Shown here one piece after another: positions 17,301 through 24,009 of a DNA stretch of 63,431 nt; the first letter of the stretch is position 1, and each line of letters opens with the position of its first letter. Under the pieces are notes generated by a model. It searched no databases. It was not told where the DNA came from and saw nothing but the letters and a program-made list of their open reading frames with translations. This DNA comes from Betaproteobacteria bacterium. Lineage in GTDB: Bacteria > Pseudomonadota > Gammaproteobacteria > Burkholderiales > Casimicrobiaceae. The stretch covers positions 1 through 63,431 of the forward strand of contig BOKS01000018.1 of the NCBI GenBank assembly GCA_016861105.1, given 5' to 3'. The position numbers were made by a program, and so were the translations under genes.

Positions 17301-20300
17301 CCCGTGACCAACGCGATCGGCAACGAGGCGAAGGTCCCGGTCGGCTACGGCGACCTCGCCGGCATGCCCGCCTGGGCCGACGCGCACTGCGCGGCGCACC
17401 GCGGCGAGCTCGATGCGATCCCGATGCTGGCGTTCTTCTGCGTCGTCGTCCCGCGCGACGTCTGGCGGCGCGTCGGACCGCTCGACGAGCGCTTCGGCGC
17501 CGGGATGTTCGAGGACGACGACTACAACCGGCGCGTGCGCGACGCCGGCTTCGACGTGCGCCTCGCGCGCGACAGCTTCGTGCACCACTGGCAGCGCGCG
17601 TCGTTCAAGCTGCTGGGCGAGGACGAGTACCTGCGCATCTACCGCGAGAACCAGGCGCGCTACGCCGACAAGTGGCGCGACGCCGATGGCGGCGCGCTGG
17701 CGCCGCTGCGCAAGGCGGCCGCCTCGGCACCGGCCACCGTGGTGTTCGCGCCGTCCGTGGGCTGGGCGATCCCGCTCGCGCAGCGGCCGCACCACATCGC
17801 CCGCGTGCTCGCGCAGGACGGCTACGCGGTCGTGTTCGACTGCAGCAACGCCGCCGACGACGTCGACACGCTGCGCGAGGTGGAGCCGCGGCTGTTCCTG
17901 TACAAGGGGCCGGCGGAGGCGCTCGCCGGGCTGCCGCGGCCGGTGCTGTGGACGTTCAGCTACAACGTCGACTACCGCGACCGCTTCGGCGCCGGCGCGC
18001 GCCTGGTCTACGACTGGATCGACGACCTCGCGGTGTTCCCCTACGACCAGCGCAAGCTCGCCGCGATGCACGAGCGCGCGCTGCGCGAGGCGGACGTGGT
18101 CGTCTCGGTCGCGCACCGCCTGCACGAGCGCGCGCTTGGCGAGCGGCCCGACGCGCGCTACGTGCCCAACGGGGTCGAGGAAGGGCGCTTCGACCGCGAG
18201 CCCGAGCCCAACCCGGCGCTGTCCGACCCCGCGTTCGCGCGGCTCGTCGCGGACGGCCGGCCGATCGCCGGCTACTACGGCGCGCTGGCGCACTGGTTCG
18301 ACTACGCGCTGCTCGCGCAGGCGGCGCGGCTGCGCCCCGACTGGCAGTTCGTGCTGATCGGCCCCGACCACGACGGCAGCCTCGCGCGCTCGGGCGTGGC
18401 CGAGCTCGCGAACGTGCACGCGCTGGGCCCGCGGCACTACGCGGCGCTGCCGGGGTACCTGCACCGCTTCGACGTCGCGACCATCCCGTTCGCCATCAAC
18501 GACATCACGCTGGCGACGTCGCCGCTGAAGCTCTACGAGTACTTCGCCGCCGGAAAGCCCGTGGTGAGCACCCCGATGCCGGAGTGCATGGCGTTCCCGG
18601 AAGTGCGCATCGCCGCGGACGCCGAGCAGTTCGTCGCGGCGCTCGACGCCGCGCGCGCCGACGGCCGCGACGCCGCGCACGCCGCGCGGCTGCGCGCGCT
18701 GGCTGCTGCCAACACCTGGCGGGCGCGGGCGAAGGAAGTGATGGACGCGCTCGACGCAGCGCCTCCGCGCCGGCCCGCCAGGGCGTCGGCCGATGCGGAC
18801 GCCGCCGCGAAGGAGGCGGTGCCGCCGGCGCCGGCCGCCCTCGCGCCGCCACCGGCCGCCGTCGCGCCGCCGCCCCCGGTGGCGCCGGGTTCGGCGCAGG
18901 AGGCGCTGATGCGCCGCTACGAGCGACTCGCCACGCCGCACAACCGCCACTTCTTCCAGGCGCTCGCCGCGCACCTCGCGCACGCGCAGGACCACCCGTG
19001 CCTCGACATGTACTTCGAGTTCGCGCTGTCGGCCAACGAGCGCGGCCGCAAGGCGGCGGCGCTGATCGCGGACTTCATCCCGCTCGCCGGCCAACGCACG
19101 CTGGACGTCGGCTGCGCGTACGGCGGCTTCCTGGTCGCCATGGCCGAGCGCGGCGCGCAGCCCGAGGGCTTCGACATCGACACTTCGCTGCTCGGGCTGG
19201 CCGCGCACAACTTCGCCGACGTCGGGCGCGCCTGGCCGGTGCACCGCGCCGACGTGACGAACGCCGGCGACGTGGCACCGTTCGCCGCGTCGTTCGACGT
19301 CATCACGTGCAACGACGTGATCGAGCACGTGCGCGACCCTGCGGTCGCGATCGGGCACATCGCCTCGATGCTGCGCGACGGCGGCCTCGCGTACTTCGAG
19401 ATCCCGAACCGCGACGCCGTCCCGTTCGTGGCGAGCGACGGCCACTACCAGCTCTTCGGCATCACGCAGCTCGACCGCGAGGCGGCGGGCCGCTACTTCG
19501 CCGCGCACGCGCCCGGCGTTCCCTACGGCGTCGAGCACTACCTGCGGCTGCCCGAATACCGCGCGCTCTTCGACGCCGCGGGCCTGGCGATGGAGGTGCT
19601 GCCGGACGCCGCTGCGATCGCGGGCCCGGAGGAGATCGGCCGCCAGCTCGCGGAACTGCGCGCGGCGCTGGAGACCAGGCTCGCGACGGTGCCGGAGGCG
19701 CTGCGCGACGAGACGCACGCCGCGGTGCTCCGCTACCTCGACGAGGCGCAGCGGCCGCTACCGCCCGGCGGGGTGGACGCCTACCTGCTGCGCTACGGCA
19801 CCGGGTTCTGGCGCGTGGTCGCGCGCAAGCCCGCCGCGACGAGCGCGCCGATCGCGACGCCTGCGACGATCGCGACGCCTCTGACAACGGCGACGCCTGC
19901 CGCGGCCGCGGCGGCCGGCGAGCCGCCGCCCCCGCCTGCGCTCGCGCACAAGCCGTTCTGGCGCGGGACCTGCAACGTCTGCGGTCGGCGCACGCGTTTC
20001 TTCCGCGACGACCCGTCGCTCGACCGCGAGTCGCTGACCTGCGAGCACTGCCGCTCGACGTCGCGCTACCGCTCGATCGCGCGCGGCGTGCTGCGGGCGA
20101 TCGCGCAGCGCACCGGCGTGCGTGCCGACGCGATCGCCGCGCTGCCGCTGCACGCCGACGCCGGGCCGTTCCGCGTGTACGACACGCAGGCGCCGTTCCG
20201 CTTCGAGCCGGCGGCCTATCCGCTGCCCGACCTGCTGCGCGAGCGGCGCTGGATCGACGTCACGGTCTCGTCGTTCCGCCCCGAGGCGCCGCTTGGCGCG

Positions 20301-20744
20301 CCGGTCGCGCCGGGCGTGGTCAACCAGAATCTCGAGCGGCTCACGTTCGCGGACGCGAGCTTCGACCTCGTCGTCACCAGCGACGTCATGGAGCACGTGC
20401 GGCTCGACGAGCGCGCGCACCGCGAGATCGCGCGCGTGCTGAAGCCCGGCGGCGTCTACGCGTTCACCGTGCCGCACTTCCGCGACCGCGCCGACACATA
20501 CGTGCGCGTGCGCGTGCACGATCCCGACGACCCGTCGCGCGACGAGTACCTGACCGAGCCCGAGTACCACGGCGACGCGAACGCGCCCGCCGGACCGGGC
20601 GCGCTGTCTTACCGGAGTTACGGCACGGACCTCGACGCGACGCTCGCCGCGCTAGGCTTCGACGTGCGCTACGAGATGACGACGGACGAGGCGGCGGGGC
20701 TGTCGAACACCGAGCTCTTCTACTGCGTCAAGCGCGCGGCGTAG
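14316..20744 (+). CDS. Giant fusion protein: four glycosyltransferase and two methyltransferase domains
   Basis: A 2142-residue cytosolic multidomain enzyme. Residues 1 to about 360 are a GT4 domain (AGGAERYVLELARLLD, GTSLSCLEAMATRNAVVATP). About 382-432 is an Ala/Glu/Gln-rich likely coiled coil. About 516-870 is a second GT-B domain opening with WGFRMQRPQQLA. About 878-1120 is a GT2 domain (VSVVVVTYNNRD, LNNDTVVHGGW, FEDDDYNRR). About 1140-1475 is another GT-B domain with IPLAQRPHHIA. After a Pro/Ala linker, 1532-1838 is a methyltransferase (TLDVGCAYGG near 1597, NDVIEHV). A CNVCG...CEHC zinc-knuckle-like motif at about 1885-1912 precedes a second methyltransferase (SDVMEHV, LKPGGVYAFTVPH). 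It probably assembles and caps a repeat unit processively. The single frame runs without interruption. Confidence 0.85.
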   Translation: MNERPRVDIVNFNFFDWDGERLYAGGAERYVLELARLLDALGLAPRILQNAHRPFARECEGFPVVGVPAGATMDLQAMSGGFAEAVRGAALVVASPVDLAAGLPQDAPVVGINHGIHWDYDNNRIDVHDPAKDASFVAAVRATRACVCVDSNFPNWLRCFDAEAAARTRRIPNFVDLDRFVPLAKRFDGPLEVLFPRRLCRERGFRDTVAAFDDLLPRRPAIALHLCGEGPAEDEALARAFVARHPGRVRWSKLAMDEMPAAFAASHVVLVPTVFAEGTSLSCLEAMATRNAVVATPVGGLPDLVIDGWNALVVPPGPGGIVAAVERLDADRSLAGRLATNALTVVPAFARARWRAQWQAVLHEVLPQHVPAPGEVPAPARAPEGLERRVEVLADERDAARAQAQAFAAQAEANAKEALAARAAQQFAEQQHYWSSSELAGIKSSTGWALLQQLYRVRFGLFPRGSRREALGKWVMHNARRLRAPRAAPQPLPPPPAAAPAGAAVLPPVRTPAVATRYALVCLPSIEWGFRMQRPQQLARRFARAGHEVLFARHAFGAALSARAVEPGVEEIELPGTPGANPYRDRMHDDDARRMADALLAHVAQRGLGRFVLVVQLPYWAPLAARLRALAGCDVVYDCMDLHAGFSSNTAEALTDEARLFAESDVVVCSSDLLVEHARPHAKAVALVRNGVDHEHFAQVPARSASGDGRLTIGYYGAIADWFDSALVAGVARLRPQWRIVLVGSTWSADTAPLAAAPNVELTGEKPYVELPALIADWHCCIIPFLHTPLTAATNPVKVYEMLAAGKPVVSVGLPELAAMAADGLVALAEGPEAFVAAIERETARDDARRVAARRAFAAGNTWEARQRAFDAAIAAVEPLVSVVVVTYNNRDLNALCLASLTGDTDWPAIEVVVVDNASQDGTPELLREAARRDARVRVVLNDDNRGFSAANNQGAALARGRYLCFLNNDTVVHGGWLRTLVGHLRRHAHLGLVGPVTNAIGNEAKVPVGYGDLAGMPAWADAHCAAHRGELDAIPMLAFFCVVVPRDVWRRVGPLDERFGAGMFEDDDYNRRVRDAGFDVRLARDSFVHHWQRASFKLLGEDEYLRIYRENQARYADKWRDADGGALAPLRKAAASAPATVVFAPSVGWAIPLAQRPHHIARVLAQDGYAVVFDCSNAADDVDTLREVEPRLFLYKGPAEALAGLPRPVLWTFSYNVDYRDRFGAGARLVYDWIDDLAVFPYDQRKLAAMHERALREADVVVSVAHRLHERALGERPDARYVPNGVEEGRFDREPEPNPALSDPAFARLVADGRPIAGYYGALAHWFDYALLAQAARLRPDWQFVLIGPDHDGSLARSGVAELANVHALGPRHYAALPGYLHRFDVATIPFAINDITLATSPLKLYEYFAAGKPVVSTPMPECMAFPEVRIAADAEQFVAALDAARADGRDAAHAARLRALAAANTWRARAKEVMDALDAAPPRRPARASADADAAAKEAVPPAPAALAPPPAAVAPPPPVAPGSAQEALMRRYERLATPHNRHFFQALAAHLAHAQDHPCLDMYFEFALSANERGRKAAALIADFIPLAGQRTLDVGCAYGGFLVAMAERGAQPEGFDIDTSLLGLAAHNFADVGRAWPVHRADVTNAGDVAPFAASFDVITCNDVIEHVRDPAVAIGHIASMLRDGGLAYFEIPNRDAVPFVASDGHYQLFGITQLDREAAGRYFAAHAPGVPYGVEHYLRLPEYRALFDAAGLAMEVLPDAAAIAGPEEIGRQLAELRAALETRLATVPEALRDETHAAVLRYLDEAQRPLPPGGVDAYLLRYGTGFWRVVARKPAATSAPIATPATIATPLTTATPAAAAAAGEPPPPPALAHKPFWRGTCNVCGRRTRFFRDDPSLDRESLTCEHCRSTSRYRSIARGVLRAIAQRTGVRADAIAALPLHADAGPFRVYDTQAPFRFEPAAYPLPDLLRERRWIDVTVSSFRPEAPLGAPVAPGVVNQNLERLTFADASFDLVVTSDVMEHVRLDERAHREIARVLKPGGVYAFTVPHFRDRADTYVRVRVHDPDDPSRDEYLTEPEYHGDANAPAGPGALSYRSYGTDLDATLAALGFDVRYEMTTDEAAGLSNTELFYCVKRAA

Positions 20745-20762
20745 CGATCCCGTGCGCTGCGG

Positions 20763-20784
20763 AAATGCGAGTCTGACCCTCGTT
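20763..20784 (+). repeat. Single REP-like unit (GAGTCTGACCCTCGTT)
   Basis: The 22-bp stretch matches the 23-bp unit found three times at 35.93-36.07 kb except at one position (ATGCGAG instead of ATTCGAG) and the last base. It lies 19 bp after the giant gene and directly abuts the possible xseA remnant. It looks like a dispersed repeat of this genome. Confidence 0.7.
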
Positions 20785-20786
20785 CT

Positions 20787-20890
20787 GGAGGTGATGGCCG
20801 CGCGCGCCCGGCCGCGGGCCAGCGCGATCGAGACCTCGTCGCCGGGTTCGACCCGGGCGACGTCCACGGCGATGCGTCCCTGCGCGCCGG
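20787..20890 (-). pseudogene. Possible 3'-end remnant of xseA (exonuclease VII large subunit)
   Basis: Read on the minus strand, about 34 codons give AQGRIAVDVARVEPGDEV followed by SIALARGRARAAITS. This resembles the extreme C-terminus of XseA, which typically ends in a pattern of dGrivrdvaqvapGd and a short beta-hairpin. The frame is not that of the glycosyltransferase ending at 20894, and it runs directly into the REP-like unit at 20763-20784. I read it as a fragment left by rearrangement. The match is from memory and short, so chance resemblance is possible. Confidence 0.3.
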
Positions 20891-20893
20891 GCG

Positions 20894-21967
20894 TCAGGCG
20901 CGGCAGGCGTCGATCGCGGCGGCGAGCGCGTCGGCGCGCGACCGCCACGACTGCCCGGCGAGGAAGGCGGCGCGCTCGCCGTGCGGGGGCGGCGGGGGCA
21001 GCGCGCGCGCCGCGATGCGTGCACCGAGGTCCGCGGCGTCGCGATAGAAGGTGACGAAGGGCGCGAAGCGGTCGAGCGCGGGCCAGTGCGCAGCGGCGAC
21101 CGGCTTGCCGAGCGCCACGTACTCGTAGAGCTTCACCGGGTCGACGGCGCGCGTGAGATCGTCGATGCGAAACGGCAGCAGCAGCGCGTGCGCGTCGGCG
21201 ACGGCCGCCGCGAGCGCGTCGTGCGGCCACGGCGGCTCGACCGCCACGCGCGGCACGGCGGGCGGCGGCGCGCCGTCGACGGGCCCGATCAGGCGGATCG
21301 AGGCGTCGCTGCACGCCTCGACGACCGCGCGCAGGGCGTCGGCGTCGAGCCAGCGCGCGATCGTGCCGAAGTAGGCGAGCACCAGCGGTCCGTGCGGCGG
21401 CAGCGGCGACGACGGCTGCACGGGAAACGCATCCGGGTCCCAGCCGTTGGGGATGACGGCGAGCTTCGCCTCCGGGGCGCCGCGCGCCGCCATGCGCGCC
21501 GCCAGCTCGTCGCTGGAACAGGCGACGAGGTCCGCGCGCGCGAGCAGCGCGCGCTCCCACGCGGCCTTCTGTGCGCGCACGGCGTCGTCCTGGTCGAAGG
21601 CGAGCGCGTCGTCCATGCAGTCGTAGACCAGCGGCCGCCGGCCGGCGCCCTGCGCCACCCACGGCCACAGCTCGGGCGACGTGACCACGACGACCGCCGC
21701 ACCGCGCAGGCGCGGCGAGCACTGCAGCCGCGCGATCGCGGCGTTGGCGCGCGCGATGGCCGCGCGCCGGTACGAGCCCGGCAGCCGCAGCACGTGGACG
21801 ACACGCACGCCGCGCGCCGGATTCGCGACCAGCGATCCGCGCTTGCGCGACAGCGGCGCGATCACCGTGACGTCGTAGTGCGCGCCGAGTCCTGCCGCGA
21901 GGTGGTGCGGCCGCTGGCGGATGTGGCCCCAGTCAACGTGGCTGACGAGGACGAGGCGTGGCTTCAA
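20894..21967 (-). CDS. GT-B glycosyltransferase of the WGxxRQRPHH type
   Basis: A 357-residue glycosyltransferase. It opens with LVLVSHVDWGHIRQRPHHLA, the same signature that starts two domains of the giant fusion protein (WGFRMQRPQQLA and IPLAQRPHHIA). Later motifs are LVYDCMDD, SSDELAARMA, VIPNGWDPDAF and PVKLYEYVALGKPVAA, which form the donor-binding region of GT4-like enzymes. TuaH-like teichuronic acid transferases share this layout. It overlaps the upstream epimerase gene by 35 bp on the same strand, so the two are co-translated. The sugar is unknown. Confidence 0.85.
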   Translation of the reverse strand: MKPRLVLVSHVDWGHIRQRPHHLAAGLGAHYDVTVIAPLSRKRGSLVANPARGVRVVHVLRLPGSYRRAAIARANAAIARLQCSPRLRGAAVVVVTSPELWPWVAQGAGRRPLVYDCMDDALAFDQDDAVRAQKAAWERALLARADLVACSSDELAARMAARGAPEAKLAVIPNGWDPDAFPVQPSSPLPPHGPLVLAYFGTIARWLDADALRAVVEACSDASIRLIGPVDGAPPPAVPRVAVEPPWPHDALAAAVADAHALLLPFRIDDLTRAVDPVKLYEYVALGKPVAAAHWPALDRFAPFVTFYRDAADLGARIAARALPPPPPHGERAAFLAGQSWRSRADALAAAIDACRA

Positions 21968-23072
21968 GGCAGCGTCCGATGGCGGCGACGATGCGCCCGG
22001 CGGCGAGGCCGTCGCCGTAGGGCGAAGCGCCGCGGGCCATCTGCCGGTACCACGCCGGATCGTCGAGCAGGCGCGCGGTCTCCCCGACGATGCGCCGCTC
22101 GTCGGTGCCGACCAGCCGCGCGACGCCGGCCTCGACGGCCTCGGGGCGCTCGGTCTCGTCGCGCAGCACCAGCACCGGCTTGCCGAGCGCCGGCGCCTCC
22201 TCCTGGATGCCGCCGGAGTCGGTGAGGATCAGCGTCGACTCGGCGAGCAGCGTGACGAAGGGGCCGTACGACAGCGGCTCGACCACGCGCACCGCGCCGG
22301 CGGTCCCGATCTCGTCGGCGATCGCGCGCCGCACCTCGGGGTTGGGATGCGCGGGGTAGACGATCTCGACGTCGGGCCACCGCGTGGCGATGGCTTTCAG
22401 CGCGCGCAGCATGCCGCGCATCGGCGCGCCGAAGTTCTCGCGCCGGTGCGCGGTCACGACGATCAGCCGCCTGGCGCGGTCGCGCGCGAGCCCGTGCGGG
22501 ATGGCGAGGTCGCGGACCGTCAGCAGCGCGTCGATGACCGTGTTGCCGGTCACGACGATGCGCTCGTCGGGCACGCGCTCGGCGAGCAGGTTCGCGCGCG
22601 CGGCGGCGGTCGGCGCGAAGTGCAGCGTGGCGAAGCGCGAGGCGACCTCGCGGTTCATCTCCTCGGGGAACGGGTTGCGGAAGTCGCCGGTGCGCAGCCC
22701 CGCCTCGACGTGGAAGAACGGGCGATCCTGGTAGAAGGCGCACAGCGCCGCGGCGAGCACCGTCGACGTGTCGCCCTGCGCGACCACCGCCGCGGGCGCG
22801 AGGTCGTCGAGCGTGCGGTCGAGCGCCTCCACGCAGCGGCCGAGGAAGCCGGCCAGCCGCTGCCCGGGCTGCATCAGGTCGAGCGCCACGTCCGCCCGCA
22901 GGCCGAAGAGCGCCATGGTCTCCGCGAGCAGCTCGCGGTGCTGGCCGGTGTTGACGAGGACCGGCGCGAAGCGCGCGTCGCGCGCGAGCGCGGCGACGAC
23001 CGGGGCCATCTTGACCACTTCGGGGCGGGTGCCCAGCACGCAGGCAATCCGCGCGGGAGTGGACGAGGTCAT
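21933..23072 (-). CDS. wecB: UDP-N-acetylglucosamine 2-epimerase (non-hydrolysing)
   Basis: A 379-residue cytosolic enzyme interconverting UDP-GlcNAc and UDP-ManNAc. It starts with the family signature IACVLGTRPEVVKMAPVV. The catalytic and binding residues are visible in AQGDTST (Asp), FHVEAGLRT (Glu), PFPEEMNR (Glu) and TAHRRENFG (His). LTDSGGIQEEAPALGKPVLVLR is the UDP-binding segment. Length is normal. It supplies ManNAc for polysaccharide, which in SLH/CsaB systems is the sugar that becomes pyruvylated. It is the first gene of a two-gene unit with the glycosyltransferase at 20894 and borders the SLH array. Confidence 0.95.
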   Translation of the reverse strand: MTSSTPARIACVLGTRPEVVKMAPVVAALARDARFAPVLVNTGQHRELLAETMALFGLRADVALDLMQPGQRLAGFLGRCVEALDRTLDDLAPAAVVAQGDTSTVLAAALCAFYQDRPFFHVEAGLRTGDFRNPFPEEMNREVASRFATLHFAPTAAARANLLAERVPDERIVVTGNTVIDALLTVRDLAIPHGLARDRARRLIVVTAHRRENFGAPMRGMLRALKAIATRWPDVEIVYPAHPNPEVRRAIADEIGTAGAVRVVEPLSYGPFVTLLAESTLILTDSGGIQEEAPALGKPVLVLRDETERPEAVEAGVARLVGTDERRIVGETARLLDDPAWYRQMARGASPYGDGLAAGRIVAAIGRCLEATPRPRQPR

Positions 23073-23119
23073 GCGCGCGATTGTCCCACAGCGGTGCGCG
23101 CGCCTTCGCTGCCGCCGGC

Positions 23120-23200
23120 GGGGTCGGATCCCGCCCCGGCATGGGGAAGTTCCTTCGGGCGCCGGCAGCGGTGGTCGGACCCCCCGCGGGATCCGACCCC
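23120..23200. repeat. Inverted repeat element with GGTCGGA core (REP-like)
   Basis: Perfect 15-bp arms GGGGTCGGATCCCGC (23120-23134) and GCGGGATCCGACCCC (23186-23200) flank 51 bp. A third partial copy, GGTCGGACCCCC, lies at 23174-23185. The element sits between the stop of the SLH gene at 23232 and the start of wecB, both on the minus strand. The three-copy layout matches the elements near 36.0 and 42.6 kb. Confidence 0.7.
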
Positions 23201-23231
23201 CTGCCGATGCGGGACTCGACGCCGGCGAGCG

Positions 23232-23996
23232 TCAGCCGCCGCGCTGCCGTGCGCCCGCGCTCTGCACGTCGAACGGCGTCGCGGCGCCGTTGCGGTTGGC
23301 GATCTGCACGCGGTTGTGGCAGGACGCCGTCACGTTGCCGGATCCCGCGAGCTGGCCGAGCCGCACGCCGAAGCGGACCGACTGCCCGACGGCGAGATCC
23401 ACGCTGCCGAAGGGCGACAGCGTGACGCGGTCGGCGGGGGAGGCGCCGCTGTAGAGCGTCCCGTACTGGTCGGAATTGTTCACCGCGGTCCAGGATCCGC
23501 CCGCGTTGAGCGAGTAGACGACGGTGGCGCTCACGTCGATGCCCGCCGTGGGCGCCGACAGGATCACGGCCGCGTTCACGTAGGCGCGCCGCGGGAACCC
23601 GGTCACCGCGTAGTCGGGCGTGGCGCACACGACCGGTCCCGGGTTGCTGCCCGGCGTGACGACGCTGCCGGCGGCGGCCACCGGCGCGAGGTCGACCGGC
23701 GTCAGCGCGTCGCCGAGGCGCTTCATGAATGCGGCCATCGACAGCCGCGTGACGGGGTCGTTGGGGCAGTACACCGAGCCGTCGCCGCAGCCGGTCGTGA
23801 TGACGCGGTTCTTCATCCACTCGACGCTCGGGCAGAACGGGCTGGACGCGAGCACGTCGCCGAAGTTGGCGCAGTTCTGCGCGGCCGCGCCGCCGGCCGC
23901 GAGCGTGCCGGCGGCGGCGAGGGCGGCGAGGACGCAACCCCGGAGGGCGCGCGCGGCCGCCGCGGAGGCGGGGACGGACGGGATGGCGAAGCGCAT
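23232..23996 (-). CDS. Secreted single-SLH protein with shared C-terminal domain (paralogue 1)
   Basis: A 254-residue secreted protein. A signal peptide (to about residue 39, ending AAAQ) is followed by one SLH unit: FGDVLASSPFCPSVEWMKNR, then TTGCGDGSVYCP and VTRLSMAAFM. Residues about 110-245 form the C-terminal domain shared by seven proteins here, with VVCATPDYAVTGFPRRA, VDLAVGQSVRFGVRLG, a Cys near ASCHNRVQI and the end IANRNGAATPF. Two Cys in the SLH unit and two in the tail domain probably form disulfides. It lies 13 bp downstream of the subtilase on the same strand. The function is unknown; surface attachment through SLH is likely. Confidence 0.85.
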   Translation of the reverse strand: MRFAIPSVPASAAAARALRGCVLAALAAAGTLAAGGAAAQNCANFGDVLASSPFCPSVEWMKNRVITTGCGDGSVYCPNDPVTRLSMAAFMKRLGDALTPVDLAPVAAAGSVVTPGSNPGPVVCATPDYAVTGFPRRAYVNAAVILSAPTAGIDVSATVVYSLNAGGSWTAVNNSDQYGTLYSGASPADRVTLSPFGSVDLAVGQSVRFGVRLGQLAGSGNVTASCHNRVQIANRNGAATPFDVQSAGARQRGG

Positions 23997-24009
23997 GGCG
24001 ATTCTCCCG

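Noticed and set aside
14489..20776. A 2095-codon plus-strand frame inside the giant glycosyltransferase
   Set aside because: It is extremely Arg-rich with no domains and is the +1-type shadow of the real 2142-residue frame.
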